The notes under the pieces: model-generated | What the model saw: only the letters and a program-made list of their open reading frames with translations | What the model was told of the DNA's origin: nothing | Database searches by the model: none | Position numbers and translations under genes: made by a program | Source of the DNA: Saprospiraceae bacterium | GTDB taxonomy: Bacteria; Bacteroidota; Bacteroidia; Chitinophagales; Saprospiraceae | Length of the DNA: 64,000 nucleotides | Assembly: GCA_028279185.1 (NCBI GenBank) | Contig: JANQSS010000019.1 | Span: 124,001-188,000, forward strand | Direction: 5' to 3' | Shown here: positions 43,256 to 52,760 of the stretch, piece by piece | Layout of the letters: each line of letters starts with the position of its first letter | Numbering within the stretch: the stretch's first letter is position 1

Positions 43256-45010
43256 TCAGGCTTGTGTTATTTCGTTTACAAATTCTCTGAAGGCCTCAAA
43301 CTGCAGTTTGACTACAGCATATTCAAATTGGTCCGCTACGACCAGGTGAGGGTCATCAGGTTTGTATATGTGCTTGAAATTATACTCTTCTGATGAATCA
43401 TCAAATTGCTGAAAAATGAATAACTTATTTATACTCGCAGATGGAACAAACGCATTTTCATCTATGATAAAGGGACTCAGATTTAAAAATTTTCGCCCTT
43501 CGTCAGTGTCTCGATAAATTAAGACGGACTTGCTATCAAGTAATTGGTCATTGACATCCGTGTCGTCATATGGATCTGAAGCACCCTCTTTGACTAATTT
43601 GACCATATGATGCTCGTATCGAGGGGCTGCCATATGCCTGTATTTTAATACAGATATATCTTTTACGGAAGCAAGCGTGTAATTTGCTAAAAAGCCTATT
43701 CGTTTCAATACTTCTGCGAGAGACTCTTCCGCCGTTACACAAAGGTCGATAGCATCTCGCTCTTCCAAATTGACGTCCGTTACCCGTCCTTTTAATTGTT
43801 CCAAAAAACGTAATGCTTCTGTTGCCTTGGAGTCATTGTTTATTTGACTTGCAAACTTTTCCAGTTCTGGAATAAAGTATGGGACATCATTTTCATCTAA
43901 TATATGTCGCACAGCTGCGATTAATTTTGACATTTCATATTTTTCTCGACCTGAAGTGTCCAAGTGTAAAAAATGTTGAACTTCATCACGATCTGAAGGT
44001 TGAATTACAATTTCTTTATTTGCGAATTTTAATTCCCAAAACTGTGCAAGCATAGTTACACCAAGCAACTCCATTAATGTATTATAAATAATAACAAGTT
44101 GGTTTAAGCGGTGAAACCCGAGTTGACCATATCGTGATACTTGTTGACTTCCAGCAAGTGGGGGTGCCAGTATTTTTGAAAGTTGCCCACCAATAATATG
44201 AGGCAGTGAAGCCATGAGAAGATTAAACTTTTTACCGTCACTCGTTTTTACACCGAAGGCCTCATTTTCTTTGATTTTAGCAAATTGCTTATTATATGGC
44301 GATAAAGCATTTACAAGTGCAGAAAAGATTAATTTATTAGGCTTGAAGTTTTTTGGTACCTGGGCAGCTTTGGTGGCCGGGAGTTTCCACTCTAAAACAC
44401 TTTCGTCTTTACCAACATATAAGCCCCACAAGGAACTATCCGCAGGCTCACCTTCCCAAGAAGACAACTGACCATGAATTTGTGGATTAATATCCGGGTA
44501 CTTGGTCAGCAATTCACCACGGGCTAATTCAAAGGCAACGCGAATAGAGTTTTGATCTCGTAGCGCAGTAAAAAAGCGACGTGAAAATTCCATGGCCTTC
44601 ATGTCATCTATCGGTGCGCTGGTTGCGAGAACGGCCGGGACATTTTTTGCAAGTAGCTCTTCGACTTGTCCCTTTGTCGAGCATCCGTTTAGAAATACAA
44701 GACGAAGCCTTGGACATTGTCCTAATAAATGGGCTATGCCCGTAGCATTTGCTTCTTGGTCCTCCATGACAAGCTTGTCACGGCCAGCATGACCACTGTA
44801 AAGGAATATACGAACACTTTCACGGTATTGCGCCAAATGGTGTGAAACACTCGAAGTTGTAGCCTTCGAGTCTCTGTGTATCAGTATGTGCCCTTTTAAT
44901 GCCAACGGAGACAAGACTTCGTAGACGGCTTCATCTTCTTGTCTCAGTGTTTGAAGGGTTTCCGTGTCGCTGTTTGCAAAGGCCAAAAAGACCGTATCTG
45001 TGCGATTCAT
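43256..45010 (-). CDS. CHAT-domain (caspase-like) protease
   Basis: A 584-residue protein from the ATG at 45010; the longer frame to 45061 starts with TTG, 17 codons earlier. The N-terminal CHAT domain (residues about 1-190) holds the catalytic pair in FLYSGHAGRD (His74) and VFLNGCSTKG (Cys110), with AVLATSAPIDD and FTALRDQNSIRVAFELAR, the caspase-clan landmarks. The remaining 390 residues are mostly helical and unrecognised and may bind the partner or substrate. CHAT proteases (for example Csx29, TPR-CHAT) are activated by sensor proteins. Here the nSTAND NTPase encoded directly downstream is the obvious candidate switch. Divergent caspase genes start 106 nt away. Confidence 0.9.
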   Translation of the reverse strand: MNRTDTVFLAFANSDTETLQTLRQEDEAVYEVLSPLALKGHILIHRDSKATTSSVSHHLAQYRESVRIFLYSGHAGRDKLVMEDQEANATGIAHLLGQCPRLRLVFLNGCSTKGQVEELLAKNVPAVLATSAPIDDMKAMEFSRRFFTALRDQNSIRVAFELARGELLTKYPDINPQIHGQLSSWEGEPADSSLWGLYVGKDESVLEWKLPATKAAQVPKNFKPNKLIFSALVNALSPYNKQFAKIKENEAFGVKTSDGKKFNLLMASLPHIIGGQLSKILAPPLAGSQQVSRYGQLGFHRLNQLVIIYNTLMELLGVTMLAQFWELKFANKEIVIQPSDRDEVQHFLHLDTSGREKYEMSKLIAAVRHILDENDVPYFIPELEKFASQINNDSKATEALRFLEQLKGRVTDVNLEERDAIDLCVTAEESLAEVLKRIGFLANYTLASVKDISVLKYRHMAAPRYEHHMVKLVKEGASDPYDDTDVNDQLLDSKSVLIYRDTDEGRKFLNLSPFIIDENAFVPSASINKLFIFQQFDDSSEEYNFKHIYKPDDPHLVVADQFEYAVVKLQFEAFREFVNEITQA

Positions 45011-45116
45011 CAGCAGGCAAGGTTTTAATTGGTTTTTAAATGGGCAATAAGGGGCACTCAAGATAGTCCAATTTTTGGATAATGCGTAAATTCAGCAGGC
45101 CAAAACGCCTTTAAAC

Positions 45117-46613
45117 ATGTCATCCGGAAAACTAACTCAATGGAAAAATACAGCGATATCCTGGTTCTTTGGCATAGGAATAAACAAATATGAAGCATTT
45201 TCCGATTTATCCAACGCGGTTCGGGATGTCGAAGCAATAGCAAAACTCGTCAATGAAGAATATGATGTCTTGCCAGAACATGTAATTACCTTATTTAATG
45301 AAAAGGCCACAGAAGAAAATATTATCCAACGATTGGATTGGCTGTCAACGCGAATAAAAAAAGATGATAAATTAATAATTTATTACTCCGGACATGGAAA
45401 GGTAAATCACGAGATAAACCGAGGGTATTGGTTACCGCACGACGCAAAAAAAGAATCCTCATCTCGCTATATTCCAAATTCAACAATACAAGATTACATT
45501 GGTGGAATAGATGCGAAGCATATTTTACTCATATCAGATGCATGTTTTGCAGGAAGTATTTTCATGCGGGGAGAATATAGATCTGGGGAAGCAAGTGACG
45601 AACTAGAGAGTCGAAAGTCTCGATGGGCGTTATGTTCCGGCCGGGCTGACGAAAAAGTCTATGACGGCGAAATAGGTGGACACAGCCCTTTCGCTCAGAG
45701 TTTGTTGAATATTTTATCAAGTACGAAAAAAGATTCTATCGCAATAGGAAGCATCGTCAATCATGTTATTGAAGAGACCGCTTCAAACTATGAACAACTA
45801 CCGGATGGCCGGCCCATGTTCGGCGTTGGGCACGGCGGCGGACAATATATATTTAGAAAAAAAGGCAGCACACCAATACAACGTGCTTCTGAAACAGATG
45901 CGACGAACGAAAACATAAATCATGAGCCGTATGATAGGACAACGTTACCCAAAAATAATCTATGGAAGCGGTTAGGAATTTTAACTCTAAGCGGTCTTGT
46001 AATTGCGACCATTGGCCTCATGATTTATGGGGCTATCGGAGAGGAAAAAGGGGAAGGGAATGTAGTAAAAGACATAGATGATACGACATATCCATATAAA
46101 AGAATCGGAAATACACTGTGGACCACATTGAATATGGATTATGTTTCGGAACATGATACGGACTGGGCGTTTTTGAACAATGACGCTGTGGCAGGCAAAC
46201 GTAGATTAGGTTTGCTGTATACGTATCAAGGTGCCGTCGAAGCATGCTCAAAATTAGCAGGACACAATTGGACACTACCAGCTTTGTCAGATTGGAAAGC
46301 ACTCGCGGACTCCTTAGGTTCACCCCTTGTCCATAAAGGCGGTAAAAAATATATAGGTCAGGAAAAGTTGAGCCGACAACTTATGTCAAGCGACATAGTT
46401 GGGTTTAATATGCAGCTTGGAGGTTATTATATCATTGACAACGACAAATTCAGCCATGAAAGCTTTACATCGCTGACGGTCGGTATTTATTGGTTACAGG
46501 ATAAATTAAAATTACGAATAGAAGAGCACGATGAAGGATACACAATGGATATTGCACCCGTTTCGTCCTGGAACCACGCTTATTCTTGCCGATGTATTAA
46601 ACGATTAAATTAA
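45117..46613 (+). CDS. Caspase (C14) - transmembrane - FISUMP domain protein
   Basis: A 498-residue three-part protein. The caspase-like domain (residues about 14-250) has GIGINKYEAFSDLSNAVRD, catalytic IIYYSGHGKV (His93) and LLISDACFAGS (Cys143). A Lys/Asn-rich linker leads to one membrane helix (about 286-307). Then comes a FISUMP domain (about 326-497): YPYKRIGNTLWTTLNMDYV, YTYQGAVEACSKLAGHNWTL and PALSDWKALADSLG. FISUMP is a secreted-side fold usually carried on exported Bacteroidota/Fibrobacter proteins, so the topology puts the protease inside and the FISUMP sensor in the periplasm. This is an unusual receptor-protease layout. The next caspase gene begins 27 nt downstream. Confidence 0.92.
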   Translation: MSSGKLTQWKNTAISWFFGIGINKYEAFSDLSNAVRDVEAIAKLVNEEYDVLPEHVITLFNEKATEENIIQRLDWLSTRIKKDDKLIIYYSGHGKVNHEINRGYWLPHDAKKESSSRYIPNSTIQDYIGGIDAKHILLISDACFAGSIFMRGEYRSGEASDELESRKSRWALCSGRADEKVYDGEIGGHSPFAQSLLNILSSTKKDSIAIGSIVNHVIEETASNYEQLPDGRPMFGVGHGGGQYIFRKKGSTPIQRASETDATNENINHEPYDRTTLPKNNLWKRLGILTLSGLVIATIGLMIYGAIGEEKGEGNVVKDIDDTTYPYKRIGNTLWTTLNMDYVSEHDTDWAFLNNDAVAGKRRLGLLYTYQGAVEACSKLAGHNWTLPALSDWKALADSLGSPLVHKGGKKYIGQEKLSRQLMSSDIVGFNMQLGGYYIIDNDKFSHESFTSLTVGIYWLQDKLKLRIEEHDEGYTMDIAPVSSWNHAYSCRCIKRLN

Positions 46614-46640
46614 ATTTCATAATAAGAAACTCCTTAATCC

Positions 46641-49600
46641 ATGAAAAACCTATATGCACTTCTTATTGGAATAAATAAATACAATCCACCAAATACACCG
46701 CTTTATGGTTGTATTAAGGATGTCAATAAAGTGGAAAAATACATAAAGGACTACCACGAAGATGATTTCAATTTGCACATTAAAAAGTTGATTGATGAAG
46801 AAGCCACTTATGCCAATATCATTGACGGATTTCGAAGTCACTTATCTCTTGCAGAAGAGGATGATATGGTATGGTTTCATTTTAGCGGCCATGGATCAGA
46901 GGAAAAAAGTGCTCGAGAGTTTGCTTCATTAGAACCCAATGGAAAGGATCAAACGCTCTGGTGCGTGGACAGCGGTTCAAACGGGGTCTTTAATCTCGCG
47001 GACAAAGAATTAGCCGTCTTAATTCATGAAGTTAGCACGAAAAGACCAGATGGATCCACAAAGGAGAGTGCGCCTCACATTATGGTATCGCTGGACTGTT
47101 GCCACTCCGGATCTGGAACACGAGATGCGGGCGAGCCTGACACCGTTCGAACGAGAAATGCGCGGTCTACAGGAAATGACCGTCCAATTGATTCATATGT
47201 GAACGGATATTACGCCAAACAGGGCGCAAACTTGCAAGTTCCCTCTGCGCCACACATTGTGCTCTCAGCATGTCAGACCTATCAGCGGGCAGGTGACCTG
47301 AACGATGGTGGCGCTTTTACCAGTGGAATGATCCGTGCGTTAAAATCATCGAAAGGACAAATTAATTACGCGGATCTTTTCATACGAACTCGGGCTAGTG
47401 TGCGTCAAATTAGAGATAACCAAGTTCCCGATTTTTCGGCCATCGAAAACTTTAACCCCTATCAACGATTTCTAGCAACTGAGGAGTTAGGAGACCCAAG
47501 GCACTATGAAGTGTTTTTTGAAAAAAATAAATGGTATATCCGCTGCGGAGCCATACATGGGCTGCCAACAAATAATGACAAAACCATTAAAGTCGAAATT
47601 CGCTCATTTCCAAAAAATAATAAACTTGGAACAGCTACCATAGCTTCGGTCGGGGCACAACGTAGTGCCTTGGACATAGGCACGCAGTTTTCCATCCGCT
47701 CAACAATGAAGGAAATTGCACCCGGAGAAGACCACTACCGCGGAGTAATAATGTCATTTCCTGCGCCACCGTTAATCGTAAGCTTAGTAGGCGACACAAG
47801 TCATGTATCAGCGATGAAAAAATACTGGCCGGACGAATCGCACATTCAATATACTGCAGAAGTCGAAGGGCAAGTAGATATTATTATGAAAGCAAACAAA
47901 GAGTCTTTTTCAATTACTGATGTTGCAAGTAAAAGTGTCGTCCATGAAATCGACATATCGAATAAGCATGATATAGATATTGACAAAGTTTACGAACAAC
48001 TTTTTCAATCGTACTCAAAAATCGGAAAATGGTATAGTTTTCTGGGGTTAGAAAATGAAAATAAAGCGTCCAAAATTAAGGATTGGGTTGACCTTAATTT
48101 ATATGTGTACGATGCACAAGGAAACATTAATAAACATGGAGGCACAGAAGTTACGTTGTACGCAGGGCCTGAAAATAGTAAGAACGGCCAATTTGGCTTT
48201 ATGCCAAAAGCGCATATAAAGAAGACAACGCAAGACCTTTTTCTATATCTTATGTATATGCAGCCCAACTTTGCCATCGACTGTCCGGAAGGAGAAATTG
48301 TCTTTTATGCAGCAGAGTACAGCGACGTTGATGAAATGGAAATGGCTTTATGGAAAAATATTCAAGGGTTTGGACCAGGGTTTGAAGATGCATCAGTGAC
48401 ATCTCACTTTAAGTTATTAGTCACGACTGAAAAATTGGATTATTTTCAATTTTTACAAAGTAGTCTAGGAGACCATAGATCAGCACTGTCTCTTTGGCAA
48501 CCAGATAAGGTTTCGGATGACTGGCTTGCAATTAATATGACGGTGACGATTTGCCGCCAAGAAAAAGAAATCTTACATACCGAAGAAACTGAAATAAACA
48601 ACAAATTAAAAGTGGAAGGTAATGCGCAAATAAATGCTAGCCTATTGCTTTCACCTATGGAGACATCCGGTAGACAACAGCATAAGGAAGATAGCGCAAC
48701 ACTACTTCAACATAAAGGTTTTTCATTAATTGATTTACGCGACAATAAAAAAGCAAGACATGCACAATCATTGGAATTACACAATATAAAGTTGGATGAT
48801 GAACAGGCGTTGATAAAAAACCCTCTACGATTAAATATAAGTGAGCCATGTGACACCAATGAAATGATCGTCCCTATGGCTTTTGATGGAAAATATTTTC
48901 GAGTTGTTGGAGAGGGGAGCGGAAAGGAAGGTGGGTCTGCGGTTACAATAAACCGGCTGCCATCGATAGATATGGCTGGCCAAAAAGGAGGCAAAGAGGA
49001 AGTCCGCGAACGAGGTGTTTTTTCGTCTTTAAAAATGGCTTTTTTTAAACTTGTCATGAATGATGAAAATCCGAATAAACTATCGGCGGTGATTTATGAG
49101 GATGACGAATTTAAGTTGACCAGTGCTGGTATGGCTCAACGAATTATGACGTCATCATCATTTTTATTGGTTCTTCATGGAATTATGGGAGATGGACTGA
49201 CACTTTGTAAAGAATTCGCAGTTAACAACCCGGATGTAATAAAAAAGTATGATTGCATACTTGTATACGATTATGAGTGTTTAAATACGCCACTTGATGA
49301 AACGGCCAAGCTATTGAAACAAGAATTGACAAACCTGAGTCTGGACCAGCATAAAAATAAAACGCTTGACATTGTGGCTCACTCATGCGGAGGATTAGTG
49401 GCGCGTTGGTTAATAGAACGGGAAGGCGGAAATACATTTATAAATGATTTAGTATTAATCGGCACGCCCAATAGCGGTAGCTTATTTGGTAAAGTCGAAG
49501 AATACCGCTCATTTGCATTAAACACACTTGAGTTCGCGGCCAATTTCATGCCACATATTATTCCAGGAAGTGGTTTGTTGATAAAAGTGCTCAAGTTTGC

Positions 49601-49928
49601 CGGTAACTTAACGCCCGCTCTTGGTCAGATGAGCCCAGATTCTAACTTTCTAACCCAACTGAACACATCGAGCGATCCGGAAATCTCATATACAATTGTT
49701 TCTGGTGACGCGCGGCATGTTGAAAGTAATCATGCAGCAGCCTTGGTTAAAAAACTGTATGGAGAATCAACAAGATCAACATCTTCCGATGCCACACATG
49801 ACTTGTTTGCGTCGATAGAAAGTGCAGAACTACGGCCGATTTTTGATTTACGAAAAATAAAGCCGCGGTACCACGACGCCGTACCAGCACACCATTTTTC
49901 CCTGGTACAACATGTAAAAATGACGTAA
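46641..49928 (+). CDS. Caspase-like protease fused to alpha/beta hydrolase
   Basis: A 1095-residue protein. The N-terminal caspase-like domain (about 1-280) has LLIGINKYNPP, WFHFSGHGSEE (His84) and MVSLDCCHSGSG (Cys154, following orthocaspase form). A middle region (about 285-830) without signal peptide holds beta-rich segments, probably regulatory. The C-terminus is an alpha/beta hydrolase: FLLVLHGIMGDGLTLCKE and the nucleophile DIVAHSCGGLVARWLI (Ser915), then LIGTPNSGSLFG, as in PGAP1/LCAT-like lipases (DUF7379-like). Proteolysis by a caspase could release or activate the hydrolase, giving a lipid or protein-ester-cleaving effector; this is inference. It is cotranscribed with the caspase-FISUMP gene (27-nt gap). 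Confidence 0.9.
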   Translation: MKNLYALLIGINKYNPPNTPLYGCIKDVNKVEKYIKDYHEDDFNLHIKKLIDEEATYANIIDGFRSHLSLAEEDDMVWFHFSGHGSEEKSAREFASLEPNGKDQTLWCVDSGSNGVFNLADKELAVLIHEVSTKRPDGSTKESAPHIMVSLDCCHSGSGTRDAGEPDTVRTRNARSTGNDRPIDSYVNGYYAKQGANLQVPSAPHIVLSACQTYQRAGDLNDGGAFTSGMIRALKSSKGQINYADLFIRTRASVRQIRDNQVPDFSAIENFNPYQRFLATEELGDPRHYEVFFEKNKWYIRCGAIHGLPTNNDKTIKVEIRSFPKNNKLGTATIASVGAQRSALDIGTQFSIRSTMKEIAPGEDHYRGVIMSFPAPPLIVSLVGDTSHVSAMKKYWPDESHIQYTAEVEGQVDIIMKANKESFSITDVASKSVVHEIDISNKHDIDIDKVYEQLFQSYSKIGKWYSFLGLENENKASKIKDWVDLNLYVYDAQGNINKHGGTEVTLYAGPENSKNGQFGFMPKAHIKKTTQDLFLYLMYMQPNFAIDCPEGEIVFYAAEYSDVDEMEMALWKNIQGFGPGFEDASVTSHFKLLVTTEKLDYFQFLQSSLGDHRSALSLWQPDKVSDDWLAINMTVTICRQEKEILHTEETEINNKLKVEGNAQINASLLLSPMETSGRQQHKEDSATLLQHKGFSLIDLRDNKKARHAQSLELHNIKLDDEQALIKNPLRLNISEPCDTNEMIVPMAFDGKYFRVVGEGSGKEGGSAVTINRLPSIDMAGQKGGKEEVRERGVFSSLKMAFFKLVMNDENPNKLSAVIYEDDEFKLTSAGMAQRIMTSSSFLLVLHGIMGDGLTLCKEFAVNNPDVIKKYDCILVYDYECLNTPLDETAKLLKQELTNLSLDQHKNKTLDIVAHSCGGLVARWLIEREGGNTFINDLVLIGTPNSGSLFGKVEEYRSFALNTLEFAANFMPHIIPGSGLLIKVLKFAGNLTPALGQMSPDSNFLTQLNTSSDPEISYTIVSGDARHVESNHAAALVKKLYGESTRSTSSDATHDLFASIESAELRPIFDLRKIKPRYHDAVPAHHFSLVQHVKMT

Positions 49929-49941
49929 CAATAAAAATTAA

Positions 49942-50379
49942 TTAAATACCACCTCCGCCAGATTTGCCAGGTCGGGCTCCATCTAACCCAAAGAACTTAG
50001 CGATAATTACACCGAGAATTATTATTTGGATGAACCGGAATAGAAGGTCCGTCAAGTATTGTGAAAGTGGAGCATGATCTTGTACCGCATAACGAATTAA
50101 TGCCATGGGAATAAACATGAGCAACATGACCATAAATCCATAACGTACGCCTTGAGCTACGACTGGTTTTTCCTTTTCACGCCCTTTGTAATAGATGTAA
50201 CAGAAGGCATAAGACATACACAGTGTTCCTAAAATTAGATAGGGAAATAACGGCATATCTCGATCAGCATCGGTTGTGGCAAAATAGTCAGACATCAAAA
50301 CGCCGTACCACAAGTAATCTAAGAAAAAAATGAAAAGAAAGGCGATCAGTGTTCCAATGGCAAGTTTTTTAGTAGGCAT
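49942..50379 (-). CDS. Four-helix membrane protein, DUF1761-like
   Basis: A 145-residue protein with about four membrane helices: LAIGTLIAFLFIFFLDYLWYG, YLILGTLCMSYAFCYIY, FMVMLLMFIPMALIRYAV and LFRFIQIIILGVIIAKFFG. The opening DYLWYGVLMSDYF echoes the DUF1761 segment GFIWYGPMLF found in the protein at 53732-54133, so they may be distant relatives. It ends with a Gly/Lys-rich tail. It converges with the caspase-hydrolase gene across 13 nt and diverges from the cyclase, so a role in the cluster is unclear. Confidence 0.65.
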   Translation of the reverse strand: MPTKKLAIGTLIAFLFIFFLDYLWYGVLMSDYFATTDADRDMPLFPYLILGTLCMSYAFCYIYYKGREKEKPVVAQGVRYGFMVMLLMFIPMALIRYAVQDHAPLSQYLTDLLFRFIQIIILGVIIAKFFGLDGARPGKSGGGGI

Positions 50380-50522
50380 AGCAATTGGTTTTAGTAAAGA
50401 ATCTAAAGTTAAACAAAATTAACAACCCCATTTTGATGGACTTGTGATGGTTGGAATCATACAAGTGCAAGCTAATCACGTTTACTAAAAATAGTAACTT
50501 TAGACCTGCCGTAAAACCGACC

Positions 50523-52760
50523 ATGGAAGGAAACGCAAAGCGAAAACTTGCCGCCGTTATGTTCACTGACATAGAGGGCTATACTGCTCTGGTGTCACAG
50601 GATGAAGAGCAGGCATTGCGTTTTGTCCGTCAGCATCGCACATCGCTGACAAAACATACAGAAGCTTATAGTGGTGAAGTCATCGAATTTTATGGAGACG
50701 GTAGTTTAAGTATTTACGATAGTGCTATTGATGCCGTGCGATGCGCTATTGAAATGCAAAAAGACTACCGTATTCAAGAAACTATTCCGGTAAGAATCGG
50801 CATACACCTTGGTGATATAAATATGCGCGATGGGTCTGTGTTTGGAAATGGAATTAATGTCGCATCACGGATAGAGTCTATTGGTGTTGCGGGAAATATT
50901 TTAATTAGCGAACAGGTACAGGCAGAGTTAATAAACCAAACTGGAATAAATACAAAATCAAGAGGGAAATTTCAATTTAAAAATGTAAAAAAACCTATTG
51001 AAGTTTTTGCCATTGACCATCCCATTCTAGTTATTCCAACCATTAAAGATCTTCGTGGCGGTAAAGGAAAGCGGGTGTCGCATAGAAGAAAATGGTGGGT
51101 TTTAATTGCCCTTTTTTGCCTCGCCGCCATCGGCTATTATTTTGGCACACTAAATAAAGGCGTGGATACAACGGCACAGGAGCCTGAAGAAGAAAAAATA
51201 GCCGTACCCCCATTTAAAAACTTGACGGGCCAGGCATCTCTTGATTATATAGGTGATATGGCCGGCCATTGGCTCACAAAAGAATTAATTAAAACAAATA
51301 TGGCCAATGTTGTTGCCTTTCAAACCAATGAAGAGTTGATGCAACTAGCGGGTCGAGTTGATGAAACACCATCGGAGCAATTTTCACGTCGCTCCGGAGC
51401 AATAAGCATTATCGATGGGACATACATGCAACTTAAAAAAGACTCATTTGAGTTTTCATCTTTTGTTAAAAGGTTAAAAGATGGCGCTGTCGCTTACTCA
51501 TTTGGATCTACACCTTTCTCCATTGATAACCCACAGCAAGGTATCTTTAATTTATCCTCTAAAATACTAGGATATTGGAATGCTAAAGATGATGGATTTT
51601 TGTCCATGCCTTCATTTGGGGCCTATAAATCCTTTATGAAAGCTAGAAATCTGCACCTGAAAGATAATGCCTTGTCCAGGCAATTATTGAAAGAATCAAT
51701 TTCACTCGACTCGTCATTTTTAGACCCCTACTTTTTGCTAATTAGTAACTACTATAATGAAGAGGAGTATGCAAATGCACAGGTTACATTAAATAAGGTC
51801 AACAAATTCAAGGCCAACCTAACGCAGTATGAATTGAATATTTTTAATTTGGAACAGGCGAATTTAAATGGAGAAAACATCCGCGCGTATGAAATTGCAA
51901 AACAAGATATTAGTCAATTTGATCGTGATTTTTTTACAACAACCGAATATATGATTTACGCGCTTGAAAATGTCAATGACGCTGAGGGTGCTCTGGCTAT
52001 TTATAAAAGTAAAAACCTTGACGAATTACCTTTGTCCACATGTGCATATTGCAAGGTAAGCCGCTTGTATGCTGTCATCGCCCATATAAGACTCGGTCAA
52101 TATAAACGTGCTCTTGCTTTATTAAAAGACTTTCCACCGAACGCAAAAACACCACGTTATTTTTCATTCTACATTAAATTATTGGCCCATATGGGGCATC
52201 ATGAGGCGATTAAAAATTTGATTGACCGCGGGAAAATTGAATTGGGGGAGGACTTCGGCCCTATTTTATTTTATATAGCAGCACGAGAATGTGATATCGT
52301 GGGTGACAAAAATGCTGCAAAAGAAATGGCTCAAGAGGTTTTGTTCGCTGAAACGTCCAATGCTGTTATTAGGGGGTGGGCACATTACTTTTTGAATGAC
52401 AATAAAAGCGCGACAAAATTTTTTACGGATGCATTGACAGAACGCAAAGAAGACATGGGGCTTTTAAGTCTGCTAGGTGTTTTAGCGGCGAAAGAAAAAA
52501 ATACGGAACGTGCACTTAGTTATAGCAATCAAATACTCAAACTCAAATCACCATTCCAATTTGGGGCCGCTCCATACTTTCGCTCGCGAATATTCGTACA
52601 CCTGGACCAAAAAGAGCAGGCACTAGATTTATTGGAAGAGGCATTCAGTGAAGGAGCTAAGTTTTATGCGAATAATTTCTTTTCTCAAGACCCTGTCTTG
52701 AAGGACCTATTTAAAAATCCTCGATTTATCCGCATCACAAATCCAATGGAATCGCGTTAA
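50523..52760 (+). CDS. Class III nucleotide cyclase with TolB-like and TPR region
   Basis: A 745-residue protein from ATG 50523; the longer frame adds 24 unlikely residues. The class III catalytic domain (about 5-165) has both metal Asp residues, AVMFTDIEGYTA (Asp16) and EFYGDGSLSIY (Asp59), and the transition-state Asn/Arg in NGINVASRIES (Asn112, Arg116). The base-selecting Lys is replaced by Glu (Glu55, IEFYGDG), so the product, cAMP or otherwise, is uncertain. A membrane helix follows (about 191-210), then a TolB/FlgO-like domain (IAVPPFKNLTGQASLDYIGD) and TPR-like repeats. It lies 2.2 kb from the caspase end and may supply ligand for the cNMP-binding protein. Confidence 0.9.
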   Translation: MEGNAKRKLAAVMFTDIEGYTALVSQDEEQALRFVRQHRTSLTKHTEAYSGEVIEFYGDGSLSIYDSAIDAVRCAIEMQKDYRIQETIPVRIGIHLGDINMRDGSVFGNGINVASRIESIGVAGNILISEQVQAELINQTGINTKSRGKFQFKNVKKPIEVFAIDHPILVIPTIKDLRGGKGKRVSHRRKWWVLIALFCLAAIGYYFGTLNKGVDTTAQEPEEEKIAVPPFKNLTGQASLDYIGDMAGHWLTKELIKTNMANVVAFQTNEELMQLAGRVDETPSEQFSRRSGAISIIDGTYMQLKKDSFEFSSFVKRLKDGAVAYSFGSTPFSIDNPQQGIFNLSSKILGYWNAKDDGFLSMPSFGAYKSFMKARNLHLKDNALSRQLLKESISLDSSFLDPYFLLISNYYNEEEYANAQVTLNKVNKFKANLTQYELNIFNLEQANLNGENIRAYEIAKQDISQFDRDFFTTTEYMIYALENVNDAEGALAIYKSKNLDELPLSTCAYCKVSRLYAVIAHIRLGQYKRALALLKDFPPNAKTPRYFSFYIKLLAHMGHHEAIKNLIDRGKIELGEDFGPILFYIAARECDIVGDKNAAKEMAQEVLFAETSNAVIRGWAHYFLNDNKSATKFFTDALTERKEDMGLLSLLGVLAAKEKNTERALSYSNQILKLKSPFQFGAAPYFRSRIFVHLDQKEQALDLLEEAFSEGAKFYANNFFSQDPVLKDLFKNPRFIRITNPMESR

